Shown here piece by piece: positions 33,783 to 43,321 of a stretch of DNA of 64,000 bases (positions within the stretch are counted from its first letter, which is position 1; each line of letters starts with the position of its first letter). Origin of the DNA: Verrucomicrobiota bacterium (GTDB lineage: Bacteria; Verrucomicrobiota; Verrucomicrobiia; Verrucomicrobiales; DEV007). The stretch spans positions 17,176-81,175 of the forward strand of contig CAUJIH010000042.1 in assembly GCA_963205275.1 (NCBI GenBank), read 5' to 3'. A program made the position numbers and the translations under genes. Under the pieces are notes generated by a model, which saw only the letters and a list, made by a program, of their open reading frames with translations, was not told the origin of the DNA and did no database searches.

Positions 33783-35636
33783 ATGAGCCCAACCTATTCA
33801 TTGAAACTGCTCGCTTTCCTATCGATTCTTCCCTTCGCCGTCCTGGCCGAGGCACCACTTCCGAAGGTTCAGGTGAAAACGGAGATGGTTTCGATGAGCG
33901 ACGGAGTCAAACTAGCGACAGATATTTATCTACCAGAAAAGCTGGATGGGAAACTGCCCACCATCCTCACGCGCACTCCATACAACAAAACGGGAGCGAA
34001 GAGCTTCGGAGAATACTTCGCGAGGAGCGGTTACGTCTTCGTGGCTCAGGACGTGCGTGGACGTTACGCCAGCGAGGGAACTTGGCACTGGGTCAGCGAT
34101 GACGGCCCTGACGGCGTGGACTGTGCGTCCTGGATCGGCAAGCAGGAGTGGAGCGATGGCAAAATCGGTATGCTCGGCACCAGTTACGTTGGCGGGACTC
34201 AGCATGCCATGGCCTTGGCGGGTGCCAAGGAACTAGCCACCGTCATCCCGGTCGATGCCATCTCCAATTGCGGTGTCCAATCAGTGCGGAACGCAGGGGC
34301 TTTCGAAATGCGCTTCTGGAACTGGATCATGATCAACGGAGGGCGTGGTAGTAATGCCGCACGAGACGAGGGCACTGAGGCTGTGCTCAAGGAGATGTCA
34401 GACAATCGCTTCACCTACCTCTCCCTCCTGCCTCTGCGTCACGGCATGATCCCCCTACAGCTCTCTCCGGAATACGAGTCCTGGATCATCAGCGCCATGC
34501 GTCACGGAGCAAATGACGATTTCTGGAAGCCGAACAACATCATCGATCATGCATCGGACTACAAAGACATTCCTGTCTATCTCGTCGGCGGTTGGTATGA
34601 CTCCTGGGCGGGAAATACCACCGCTAACTTCAAGGCCCTGACGCCAGTTCTGAAAAGCGATGTCTATCTCATCATGGGACCATGGATTCACGGCGCACAG
34701 GCTCGGAGTGTTCACGGCATGGTCGATTTCGGAAAAGAAGCCGCCATTCCTGACGAGAAAGCCTGGCGTCTGGAGTGGTATGATCACGTTCTGAAGGGCA
34801 AGGACAACAGTGTCGGGAAAGCTGCCCCCTTCGCGAAGAAAGTCCGCTATTTTACCATGGGCACCGGCGACGGTCACAAGACCGAACAGGAGAAGCTTTT
34901 TCACGGCGGCGAGTGGCATGATTCGGACGTCTGGCCTCCTCAAGACACCGAGGCTGTGAATTTCTACCTGCAATCCGATGGGTCACTGAGCAAAAAAGCG
35001 CCTACCGAGACGAAAGCATCAACCAGCTTCACTTACGATCCCGCGAATCCAGTGCCGACCATCGGAGGCAACATCTCCAGCGGCAACGATATCCTGCTCC
35101 AAGGTGCTTGGGATCAGCGCGGAGGCGAGCACGTCTGGAACTGGCAAAAGCCCGTGCCACTTTCTGCCCGCAATGACATCCTCGTATTTCAGACCGAGCC
35201 ACTGACGGAAGACGTGGAGGTCACGGGGGAGCTGGAGGTCAAGCTCTGGATCTCTTCTGACTGTGTCGATACTGACTTCACGGCCAAGCTGCTCGACATC
35301 TATCCGCCCAGCAAAGATTATCCCGGTGGATTCGATCTCAACATCGCCGACGGAATCTGCCGAGCACGATTCCGCGACAGCCTGAAGGAGGAAAAGCTGA
35401 TGGAGCCGGGTCAGATTTACCCCCTGACAGTCCGCCTCTATCCTACCAGCAACGTGTTTAAGAAAGGTCATCGCATCCGGGTGGATATCTCTTCGAGCAA
35501 TTTCCCTCGCTTCGATCTGAATCCGAATACTGGCGAACCTTTGCAGCAGCATCGCCAAGTGAAAGTCGCGGTCAATACCATCCATCAGGATGCTGATCAT
35601 CCTTCGCACATCATCCTGCCGATCAGGAAGCGCTAA
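33783..35636 (+). CDS. Secreted CocE/NonD family hydrolase (X-Pro dipeptidyl-peptidase fold)
   Basis: 617 residues with a signal peptide (about residues 1-22). The catalytic domain begins MVSMSDGVKLATDIYLPEK, contains RTPYNKTG (oxyanion Tyr, about 64-71) and the nucleophile elbow GTSYVGG (Ser at about 135). Asp is in the VGGWYDSWAGN block (about 265-275) and His near WIHGAQARS (about 305). The C-terminal 200 residues form the jelly-roll domain of CocE/S15 (FQTEPLTEDVEVTGELEVKL start, RVDISSSNFPRFDLNPNT near the end). Members cleave esters, amides or acyl-peptides. The sulfatase gene starts 29 bases after the stop, probably one transcript. Confidence 0.92.
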   Translation: MSPTYSLKLLAFLSILPFAVLAEAPLPKVQVKTEMVSMSDGVKLATDIYLPEKLDGKLPTILTRTPYNKTGAKSFGEYFARSGYVFVAQDVRGRYASEGTWHWVSDDGPDGVDCASWIGKQEWSDGKIGMLGTSYVGGTQHAMALAGAKELATVIPVDAISNCGVQSVRNAGAFEMRFWNWIMINGGRGSNAARDEGTEAVLKEMSDNRFTYLSLLPLRHGMIPLQLSPEYESWIISAMRHGANDDFWKPNNIIDHASDYKDIPVYLVGGWYDSWAGNTTANFKALTPVLKSDVYLIMGPWIHGAQARSVHGMVDFGKEAAIPDEKAWRLEWYDHVLKGKDNSVGKAAPFAKKVRYFTMGTGDGHKTEQEKLFHGGEWHDSDVWPPQDTEAVNFYLQSDGSLSKKAPTETKASTSFTYDPANPVPTIGGNISSGNDILLQGAWDQRGGEHVWNWQKPVPLSARNDILVFQTEPLTEDVEVTGELEVKLWISSDCVDTDFTAKLLDIYPPSKDYPGGFDLNIADGICRARFRDSLKEEKLMEPGQIYPLTVRLYPTSNVFKKGHRIRVDISSSNFPRFDLNPNTGEPLQQHRQVKVAVNTIHQDADHPSHIILPIRKR

Positions 35637-35665
35637 ACTAAGCTGAGCTAAACTATCCTCTGGTC

Positions 35666-37042
35666 ATGTGTAATGTATTCCGCACCTTCGCTCTCGTCAT
35701 CCTTCTTGGCATCTCATGCTCAGAGAGCCAAGCTCAGGCAGCGCCGAACTTCCTAATCATCCTCACCGATGACCAAGGCTACGGCGATGTATCGATCAAC
35801 GGAGCACGGGATGTCCAGACGCCCCATATTGATCGGATTGGACGAGAGGGAATGGTTTTCACCTCAATGCGAGCGAATGCTACCGTGTGCTCCCCCAGTC
35901 GAGCCGCTCTCATGACGGGACGCTACGCAGATCGCGTCGGAGTTCCTGGGCTCGTCCGGACGGCACCTGCCAATAACTGGGGCTATTTTAAACCTGGCGT
36001 TCCCACCCTAGCGGATGAGCTCAACCGTGCCGGATACTACACGGGTCACATCGGGAAGTGGAATCTCGGACTAGAATCTCCGAATCTGCCGAACGAACGA
36101 GGATTCGCTTTCTTTCACGGCTTCCTCGGGGACATGATGGATAGCTACACCACTCATCTTCGCCAAGGGAACAACTACCTGAGACTGAATCAGGAGACCG
36201 TGGAAGCTGAAGGTCACGCGACGGATATCTTCACAGACTGGGCGATCGACTTCCTTAGGCAACGTGCGACGGAGAAAGATCGTCCTTTCTTTCTCTACCT
36301 CGCCTACAATGCTCCACACTTCCCCATCGAGCCGCCTGCCGAGTGGCTGGAGAAAACAAAGAAGCGCCTGCCTGATGCCGATCCTGCTCGGGTCGCCAAT
36401 ATCGCCTTGGTCGAGCATCTCGATTTTGGGATCGGGCGGGTTCTGGCTGCACTCGACGATCTCGGCCTAGCGAGGAATACCCTGATCGCTTTTACTTCAG
36501 ACAATGGCGGGTCTCTCCCGCACGCTGCCAGTAATCTCCCATGGCGCGATGGGAAGCAGAGCCACTACGATGGCGGATTGCGTGTGCCTTTCTTCATTCG
36601 CTGGCCGGAGAAGATCGCGCCCAGTTCTCGTAGCGATTACGCCGGCCTTAGCTTCGACCTTTTCCCCACTTTTCTCGAATTGGCGGGAATCACGCCTTCC
36701 GATCCGGAGGAACTCGACGCTATCAGCCTGGTTCCCATTCTGAACGGAGGAGAAATTGAAACGCCTCGGCAGTTGTATTTCGTCCGTCGGGAAGGGGGGC
36801 GTCGGTACGGTGGAAAGAGCTATGAAGCCCTGATTCGAGGGGACTGGAAGCTTTTGCAAAACGATCCCTACAGTCCGCTCGAACTCTACAATCTCAAAAA
36901 CGATCCCGGTGAAACCAAGGATCTGGCGCGAAAAGCACCGAAGGTATTCAACGAAATGTCCGATCTCCTATCGCGCCACATTCAGCGAGGCGGAAGCGTT
37001 CCTTGGGAGAAGAGCGCATCCACGCCTAAGAAAACCCCGTGA
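35666..37042 (+). CDS. Secreted sulfatase
   Basis: 458 residues with a signal peptide (about residues 1-25). Metal-binding PNFLIILTDDQGYGDVSI (about 27-44), formylglycine site CSPSRAALMTGRY (Cys at about 78) and FTSDNGGSLPHAA (about 278-290) define the family. C-terminal REGGRRYGGKSYEALIRGDW is the usual substrate-side strand. This protein is about 40 residues shorter than the sulfatase at 991 and only distantly similar, so the two likely act on different sulfated sugars. Transcribed with the CocE hydrolase; ends 36 bases from the convergent 845-aa gene. Confidence 0.92.
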   Translation: MCNVFRTFALVILLGISCSESQAQAAPNFLIILTDDQGYGDVSINGARDVQTPHIDRIGREGMVFTSMRANATVCSPSRAALMTGRYADRVGVPGLVRTAPANNWGYFKPGVPTLADELNRAGYYTGHIGKWNLGLESPNLPNERGFAFFHGFLGDMMDSYTTHLRQGNNYLRLNQETVEAEGHATDIFTDWAIDFLRQRATEKDRPFFLYLAYNAPHFPIEPPAEWLEKTKKRLPDADPARVANIALVEHLDFGIGRVLAALDDLGLARNTLIAFTSDNGGSLPHAASNLPWRDGKQSHYDGGLRVPFFIRWPEKIAPSSRSDYAGLSFDLFPTFLELAGITPSDPEELDAISLVPILNGGEIETPRQLYFVRREGGRRYGGKSYEALIRGDWKLLQNDPYSPLELYNLKNDPGETKDLARKAPKVFNEMSDLLSRHIQRGGSVPWEKSASTPKKTP

Positions 37043-37078
37043 ACGAGGACACTGAGCAGAATCATCTCCCACCTGCTC

Positions 37079-39616
37079 TCACCATGTGACCACCAGGCTG
37101 CCCGTAACGTGCTCGACGGTAACCGTCCGCCCATCTCTGGAATCTTCTGATGAAAAGCTGACTTTCCCCTCGATGGACAGAGGATGCACGTTGAGTTGCA
37201 CACTGATTTTCTCATCGGACACACCGGACGGTGGATATAGATGCACCTTCGCATCCTTCAGACCTTCGATCAGTAGTTTCTGCCGGATGTCTTTCTGAAC
37301 TGGAGCGTATTCGTGGCAAGAGATAATCCCTTGCTGCTGCTCCACAAAGACTCGGCATTCCCGATGCCAAGAAGGCGGCAGGTGATAGAAGCTCCTCCCA
37401 CTAATAATCTGCGCATCGACTCCGGCGAACAAAGGCGCGCCCTGGGGAAAACGAAAGCTCTGCCCCACGGTCGTATCCTGCACCTGACCGGAGAAAACCC
37501 AAGCATTCTCATGCCTCGATATCGCGAGGCGCGGACTGCGCCGCCCAGCATCGACCTGCGTGAAGAGAGATTCATAGCCGAAGAACTGAAGAGCCAGGCG
37601 CATCAGACCCCCACCGAGCACATATTTCGTCTGATCATCGGAGCGAAGCAGCGGGCTTCTGGTCGACGAAGCAGAATTGGTGCCACGGACGTAAACAGCT
37701 CGCCCACCGTTCCACTCGGGCAGGTGGCGAGTCCATACGACATCACGGATTTCTCCCCCTTGAGCGACGCGCACTCCTAGCTCCGTCGCAGCATCAGCGG
37801 GATCAGCCAAGACGCTGCCGATACCACCACCTGAGAACAAGGATCGGTGGATCAACGCTTCCGGAGCAGCATCCTGAATCGCGTCGCGCTCGAGCAAAAA
37901 CTGCGTCTGAAAGTCGCCTTCGAGCGGTGCCGCCTGCCCCAGATTCAGCAGCTTGCGAAATTCTTCGCTAGAATGATCTGCCGGACCATAGATGAGGAGT
38001 TGCCCGCCTCGACTGAGAAAGTCAGTGAGGGCTTTCTCTAAAGGTGAGTTCGCGTCTGGAGCAACAGTGACCAAGATCGAAGCAGAAAAATAATCTGGTG
38101 ATTTCTCATTCAGCCGAACGAAGGCACTGGTGGAGGTGACGGTATTGAGCGGAAAACCCGTATTGATCGCCTGCCGGATAAACCAGTCGCCAAAATAGAC
38201 TTCTGGGATCCGGGGAAGATCGCGCACCCAGTCGTGATATTCGTCAAAGGGATACACCCACACCAGTGGACCTGGAGCGTCTGGCTGATCGTAGCGAGCT
38301 TTGAGAATATGGGGAGTGACCTCATCTGGAACCTGTGTTGGCAGATCGCCGTATGAGTTGTCGATGGTGAGCAGATTCAGATGGGTCGGCGTCTGAACTT
38401 TTCCTGTCGCATCGATCCGAGAAACCGACAGAGGCAGGTAGATGTCGTAGGGTTCGCGCTCATAGCGATCCAGCCAAGGACTATTCATCCACCAAGGATC
38501 GTGGATATAATAGCGAAACAGGATCTCATCGGCAGGAAGCTCCGCCATGCGAGACATATAGCCAGCCATTTCCAGTCCCACATCACGATCAATCGCAGCC
38601 CAGGGAGAATTGGGCGGAATCAGCAGATTGTAATTGCCTCGGTAGAGCGCGCGGAGATCGACTCCATCGCGAGCGAGATCAGTGCCCGTAGTAAAGTTGG
38701 TGCCTCGAGTTTCGATTCGATAATCCGGACACTCTTTCCGAAAGAGATCCCAGAACTGAATCATCTTTCGGCGAACTTCGTCGAGTCGCTCCGCATGGAA
38801 TCCCTTGCCATCGAAAACGGCTCCAGTGGATCGCCACGGCTCGATTCCAAAACCGAAGCCGTTGCTAAACCAAATGGAATCAAAGCCCATGTCCGTCAGA
38901 AAATGCTGAGCCTGGCGACCAAAGAATGTACCGAAGGGGGTGCCCTCCGGAATGCCATCAGGGTAAGCTGCGTAATGCACTTTGTCCCCTTTGAGAACAG
39001 AGTAGCAACTGACAAAGGAAAACCCGACAGAACCATCATTCCCGAGAATCTCTCGGTGTCGATTGTATTTGAAATCAGAAATGGCGAACTCTGGACCGCT
39101 GTCGAATGTCGTGCCAACTTTCACCTTCTTACCCGTCATTTTTTCTCCGACGCTTTTGAGGGTGGAGACGATTTCTTTCAGATCGCCGTAGGTAAATCGA
39201 GGTGGATTTTCCCGGTAGATCAGCGTTCGACGGTGAAGAGTCACGTCGGTCGGTCCAGTCGGAATCGGGCCGTCGGTAGGAATGTTCTTTTGATCGTTTG
39301 GATTGCCCAAATACTTCGCCCATTCGAGCGACTGAGCAGGATCGCCTCGGTAGTCGAGAATTTCCGATCCATCGCTCGTCCACATCAGGAGCGAAATCGT
39401 ATCCGTGTGGCGGAGTAGCGACTGCCATTGAGTGAAAATTTCTACTGCGACATCGTGATAAGTCTTGGCTGCTGCGGTTTTGAAGGGCTTGAGCGAAAGC
39501 TCCAGAGTCATCTGGCGAAACGGATCGCCCCGAAGGGCGTGAACCGAATCGTCCGCCCGCATCAGGAAAGGAACTGCGATCAGTGCCGCGATCAAAGTCA
39601 GTCGGAGCGTAGTCAT
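37079..39616 (-). CDS. Large secreted protein, possible glycoside-hydrolase-like
   Basis: 845 residues with a signal peptide (about residues 1-21). I do not recognise the family. The first 450 residues have an alpha/beta-barrel feel, with acidic and aromatic motifs such as DSIWFSNGFGFGIEPW (about 243-258), IETRGTNFTTGTDLARDG and YYIHDPWWMNSPW. A second block (about 470-610) includes NTVTSTSAFVRL and GGQLLIYGPADHSSEEFRK, a Rossmann-like stretch resembling GATase1-like domains found after glycoside-hydrolase barrels. The end (about 720-845) is strand-rich. It converges on the sulfatase and CocE genes, which fits polysaccharide breakdown, but the activity is inference. Confidence 0.7.
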   Translation of the reverse strand: MTTLRLTLIAALIAVPFLMRADDSVHALRGDPFRQMTLELSLKPFKTAAAKTYHDVAVEIFTQWQSLLRHTDTISLLMWTSDGSEILDYRGDPAQSLEWAKYLGNPNDQKNIPTDGPIPTGPTDVTLHRRTLIYRENPPRFTYGDLKEIVSTLKSVGEKMTGKKVKVGTTFDSGPEFAISDFKYNRHREILGNDGSVGFSFVSCYSVLKGDKVHYAAYPDGIPEGTPFGTFFGRQAQHFLTDMGFDSIWFSNGFGFGIEPWRSTGAVFDGKGFHAERLDEVRRKMIQFWDLFRKECPDYRIETRGTNFTTGTDLARDGVDLRALYRGNYNLLIPPNSPWAAIDRDVGLEMAGYMSRMAELPADEILFRYYIHDPWWMNSPWLDRYEREPYDIYLPLSVSRIDATGKVQTPTHLNLLTIDNSYGDLPTQVPDEVTPHILKARYDQPDAPGPLVWVYPFDEYHDWVRDLPRIPEVYFGDWFIRQAINTGFPLNTVTSTSAFVRLNEKSPDYFSASILVTVAPDANSPLEKALTDFLSRGGQLLIYGPADHSSEEFRKLLNLGQAAPLEGDFQTQFLLERDAIQDAAPEALIHRSLFSGGGIGSVLADPADAATELGVRVAQGGEIRDVVWTRHLPEWNGGRAVYVRGTNSASSTRSPLLRSDDQTKYVLGGGLMRLALQFFGYESLFTQVDAGRRSPRLAISRHENAWVFSGQVQDTTVGQSFRFPQGAPLFAGVDAQIISGRSFYHLPPSWHRECRVFVEQQQGIISCHEYAPVQKDIRQKLLIEGLKDAKVHLYPPSGVSDEKISVQLNVHPLSIEGKVSFSSEDSRDGRTVTVEHVTGSLVVTW

Positions 39617-39804
39617 GGAGAGGCGTGGCCGATCAAGTGACGAATCCTATGGAACGATAGGAAGAGTATCGGTGAGAAGGAATGCCCACAAGAAATAAAG
39701 CCGAATGGATCGCACCGTGAATCCGTAAGCATCCAGTAAATAGCGAAAATTCGCTTGTCTTCCTGATCTCATGTGACTCTGCTCAAATCTCGCCTCCTGC
39801 ATTG

Positions 39805-41058
39805 ATGACCTCCTCCCATTTTCTCAATCTCCCTGAGACCGCAACGATACCACTCGATGCCTCGACAGGCTGGAGCTCGGTGTGGCGTGCGGCTGCTTGG
39901 ATGGAAGAGAGGCTGTCTTTGGATGGGCTGGAAGCCCTAGCTCATTCGCTCGGAACGACGGAACAGGAGCTTACTGAGCAATGGGAGCAAGAGTTCAGCC
40001 TCTCTCCGGCAGCTTGCTTACGTGCTTGTCGCTTCCGTTTTGCGAGACAGCTTCTGCAGGAGACGAACCTGTCTGTCTCCGTCATCGCCCGGCTCACGCG
40101 GTGGAATTCAGAGGCAGAGTTTGTCCGAGATTTTCAAAGAGATTACGGGATTCGCCCACAAGCACTCCGTCCCATACGAGAAATCATACCCTCTCCAGTC
40201 ATTCGCCTAACCCTGTCCTATCAAAAACCCTACGATTTTCATGCACTTCTGGCATTTCTGCGCTCTCGTACGATTCCCGGCGTGGAGGAGGTCACGGAGT
40301 CGGAATATCGTCGCACACTGCGCATCATCGAGGGAACCGAGGCCTATCAGGGGTGGTTTAGTATTTCAGAACGAGCAGAATCTGACCGACTGGAACTGCT
40401 CATCTCCCCCGATTTACTACCAGTCTTGCCTCGAGTGCGCGCGATCATCGCTCGTCTTTTTGACCTCGGGGTCAATCCAGAGATAATTCACTCAGCTCTG
40501 GCCTCTCTGCGGACAATTCATCCCGGTCTGCGAGTCCCAGGCGGATCGGACCCTCTCGAAACTGCGGTTCGAGCGGTCTTAGGTCAGCAGATTACCGTCG
40601 CTGCTGCGCGAACTCTGGCTGGGCGAGTTGCAGAGAATCTGGGGAGCGGGATCGAGACTCCGTATCCAACCCTGACTCGACTTTTTCCGAATGCGGAGAC
40701 CCTAGCGGCAGCGACTCAGGATCAGCTCGGACAGCTCGGCATCCTGCGCACGCGCATTTCTGCGATTCACTCGCTGGCTCAATGGCAGTTGCAAGATCCG
40801 TTTGCCCTCACTCCGTGGCTGGAGCCACAAAGGGCAGTCAAAAAGATGAAGACTTTCCCTGGAATCGGCGATTGGACCGCCCACTACATCGCGATGCGTG
40901 TGCTGAAGTGGGCGGATGCCTTTCCCGCCGCAGACTATGGCGTTCTGCATTCGCTCGGATTGCAAAAAGCGACGGAGGCTCGTGCAAGTGCCGAGTCATG
41001 GCGCCCGTGGCGTTCCTACGGAGTCATGCAGCTTTGGCATCGGCTTGCGAATTCGTGA
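39805..41058 (+). CDS. AraC-HTH / AlkA 3-methyladenine DNA glycosylase fusion
   Basis: 417 residues. Residues 30-120 are an AraC-type HTH domain (LEALAHSLGTTEQELTEQWE, SVIARLTRWNSEAEFVRDFQ). From about 130 comes the AlkA N-terminal beta domain (LSYQKPYDFHALLAFLRSR) and from about 245 the HhH-GPD domain (AVRAVLGQQITVAAARTLAG, then FPGIGDWTAHYIAMRV). The catalytic Asp lies in PAADYGVLH (about 375-383). In Ada-AlkA proteins a zinc-binding methyl-acceptor domain precedes; here it is missing, so the protein cannot sense methylation through Cys. Base-excision of alkylated purines is likely; the HTH target is unknown. ATG chosen at 39805. Confidence 0.9.
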   Translation: MTSSHFLNLPETATIPLDASTGWSSVWRAAAWMEERLSLDGLEALAHSLGTTEQELTEQWEQEFSLSPAACLRACRFRFARQLLQETNLSVSVIARLTRWNSEAEFVRDFQRDYGIRPQALRPIREIIPSPVIRLTLSYQKPYDFHALLAFLRSRTIPGVEEVTESEYRRTLRIIEGTEAYQGWFSISERAESDRLELLISPDLLPVLPRVRAIIARLFDLGVNPEIIHSALASLRTIHPGLRVPGGSDPLETAVRAVLGQQITVAAARTLAGRVAENLGSGIETPYPTLTRLFPNAETLAAATQDQLGQLGILRTRISAIHSLAQWQLQDPFALTPWLEPQRAVKKMKTFPGIGDWTAHYIAMRVLKWADAFPAADYGVLHSLGLQKATEARASAESWRPWRSYGVMQLWHRLANS

Positions 41059-41143
41059 AGAAGAACAGGCGAGACATGAATCGCGCAGCTCTCGCCCTCG
41101 CCCTCATGCGATCCAGAGTCTCTTCACGCCACAGTCGCCGCGT

Positions 41144-41788
41144 TCACACCAGCACTCCGGTCACCACCGCGATGATATGACACAGGCTACCGGCCATCAC
41201 GAAGAGATGCCAGACGAAGTGTCCGTAGCGCAGACTCTCTTTCAGATAAAAAACAATCCCTCCAGTGTAAAAAAGGCCACCCGCGACCAGCCATGCGACA
41301 GCAGTGGCATTCGTCGCGGCCACCAGAGGTTGCAATACGAAACAAACCATCCAGCCCATCACGACATAGAGCGCTACCCCTAGACGATTGAAGCGCGGAA
41401 GAAGGATCGTCTTCAGCACGATTCCTCCGATCGCCAGCCCCCAGATCACCGCCAGCATTGTCCAGCCAAGCTTTCCTCGAAGATTGACCAGCAGCCAGGG
41501 AGTGTAGCTTCCTGCGATCAGGACGAAAATCAAGGCGTGATCCAACACCTGCAGAAGAGCCTTCGCCCGAGGCGTCGTCACGCTGTGATACCAAGTCGAT
41601 GCGGCATAGAGCAGAACCAAACTCATTCCAAAGACAGTCACTCCTATCACATGCAGCCCCGAAAGCCGCATGGCTAGGTGCAGCATCACCGCCGTCCCGG
41701 CCAGCGCGAGCAACACGCCGACTCCGTGGCTCAGCGAATTGGCTCGCTCTTCAGCATCGGTTTCGCACAGAATGCTCCTCTCATTCAT
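41144..41788 (-). CDS. Hemolysin III / YqfA (PAQR-like) membrane protein
   Basis: 214 residues from ATG 41788. Seven membrane segments with the family pattern: ERANSLSHGVGVLLALAGTA (about residues 13-32), STWYHSVTTPRAKALLQVLDHALIFV-type motif (S-x-x-x-H and D-H, about 64-90), and FHLFVM-like FVWHLFVMAGSLCHIIAV (H-x-x-x-H, about 193-210). The Ser/His/Asp/His set binds zinc in PAQR proteins. Function in bacteria is unsettled, and hemolysis is not implied. A TTG start at 41815 would add nine residues. Confidence 0.9.
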   Translation of the reverse strand: MNERSILCETDAEERANSLSHGVGVLLALAGTAVMLHLAMRLSGLHVIGVTVFGMSLVLLYAASTWYHSVTTPRAKALLQVLDHALIFVLIAGSYTPWLLVNLRGKLGWTMLAVIWGLAIGGIVLKTILLPRFNRLGVALYVVMGWMVCFVLQPLVAATNATAVAWLVAGGLFYTGGIVFYLKESLRYGHFVWHLFVMAGSLCHIIAVVTGVLV

Positions 41789-41933
41789 CGACGATGAGTA
41801 TCGATCACTCACCAAGTGCTCGGCAAGAGTTAAGAATCTAAAATTCGCGCTATCCCCTCCCCTGATCTTGAATTCGCAGTTTCATTGTCCGACTTCCCTC
41901 TTATACTGAACACTTCCTATTGAATTCGCCTAC

Positions 41934-43271
41934 ATGACACTGCCATTTTCCCTCCGTACAGCTCTGATTCTGATCGGCATGGGTGTGGTGTCTGCTTTTT
42001 CCTCCTGTGAGAAGGTCAGTCCCTATTTGGATAAAGCCAAAGCCATCCTCGATGGAGAGCCTGCCGAACAGGAAGCGGAGCCTGCTAAGAGCACCGAACC
42101 TATCCCCCCTCCGCCCGCTCCGGTGAAGATGGAACCCGTCATCAATAAAGAAGCGCGCGTTTCCGTTCTGGGATACCATGACTTCACCGAGGGCACATCC
42201 ACGAATGACATGATCATCAATATCGAGGAGTTTCGCCGAGAGATGCAGGCGATCCGCGATGCTCAACTCCCCGTGATCAGCATGAAGCAGTTTCTCGATT
42301 GGAAGCATGAAAAGGCGGACATCCCCGCCCAATGCGTAATGATCACGATCGACGACGGATGGAAAGCCGTGCATACTCTGGCGATGAAAGTGTTGAAGGA
42401 ATTTGACTATCCCTTCACCGTCTTTCTTTATAAAAACTATATCAATATTGGAGGACGTTCTCTCACTCATCAGGAAGTGCGTGAAATCGCAGCCAACGGC
42501 GGAACACTCTCCAGCCATACCGTCAGTCACCAGAATCTTTCCGCCCGAGGCGGTCGTAGCCAGGAAGCCTACGACACCTGGCTGCGGAACGAACTGGCAG
42601 GATCGATCGAGTATCTGGAACAGACTTACGGTGATACCGGAGCGGTGCAAAAAACACTCGCATACCCCTTCGGTATCTACAATGATCGCGTTCTGGAACT
42701 AGCGAAGGAAGCCGGATACGAAGCCGCGTTTACCGTCAATGGAAAGAAAACAAACTGGACTACGGACGACTTTCAGATTGGCCGTTATGTCGTTCATGGC
42801 AAAACACTGGCAAACTTTGACCCAGCACTCAATTTCGGCGGAGGCAATGAAATCAGTGCGGGACGTTCCCTCCTGACAGCTCAAGTCGCCGCCGACGGCA
42901 CGAAACAAGATGCACTGGTGACTGTCTTCCCTGAAGCAAACGCCACCATCGACAGTCGTCTTCCGACAATCGAGATCGATTTCTCTCGCTTGGAGGGCCT
43001 CGACCCTTCCAGTCTGGTGCTGCGCGTCTCGGGATTTGGACGAGTATCACCGACGTACGATCCGGCGACCTCCCGTCTGTCGTATCAGACACCGGAAGCT
43101 CTTCGCTCAGATACCTGCACCGTCCAGATCAGCTTTCGGCACGGCGGCTCCACGAAAGTCGAGATGATCGCTTGGACTTTCCGCATCAATCTCTCCGCCG
43201 ACTACCTTTCGGGGGTGAATGACAAGACTAAATCTGAAACCACTGAGACCGAAGCGACTGCATCTCAGTAA
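41934..43271 (+). CDS. Polysaccharide deacetylase lipoprotein
   Basis: 445 residues. The leader ends in a lipobox-like VSAFSSC (Cys at about 24). The NodB-type domain runs from about residue 75 to 285: motif 1 MITIDDGW (about 135-142, two Asp for catalysis and metal), motif 2 LSSHTVSHQNLS (about 192-203, H-x-x-x-H), motif 3 AYPFGIYNDR (about 242-251). It would remove N- or O-acetyl groups from a polysaccharide. The last 150 residues (PEANATIDSRLPTIEIDFSR start) form a separate strand-rich domain not recognised. ffh follows after 50 bases. Confidence 0.9.
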   Translation: MTLPFSLRTALILIGMGVVSAFSSCEKVSPYLDKAKAILDGEPAEQEAEPAKSTEPIPPPPAPVKMEPVINKEARVSVLGYHDFTEGTSTNDMIINIEEFRREMQAIRDAQLPVISMKQFLDWKHEKADIPAQCVMITIDDGWKAVHTLAMKVLKEFDYPFTVFLYKNYINIGGRSLTHQEVREIAANGGTLSSHTVSHQNLSARGGRSQEAYDTWLRNELAGSIEYLEQTYGDTGAVQKTLAYPFGIYNDRVLELAKEAGYEAAFTVNGKKTNWTTDDFQIGRYVVHGKTLANFDPALNFGGGNEISAGRSLLTAQVAADGTKQDALVTVFPEANATIDSRLPTIEIDFSRLEGLDPSSLVLRVSGFGRVSPTYDPATSRLSYQTPEALRSDTCTVQISFRHGGSTKVEMIAWTFRINLSADYLSGVNDKTKSETTETEATASQ

Positions 43272-43321
43272 TCCCGCTCGTCCTCATCCATTTTCATCTG
43301 ATCCGATTTTTGATTTTTACT

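Noticed and set aside
38381..39418. 345-codon open frame on the plus strand
   Set aside because: Antisense to the 845-aa secreted protein gene, whose signal peptide and conserved-looking motifs make the minus strand the coding one.
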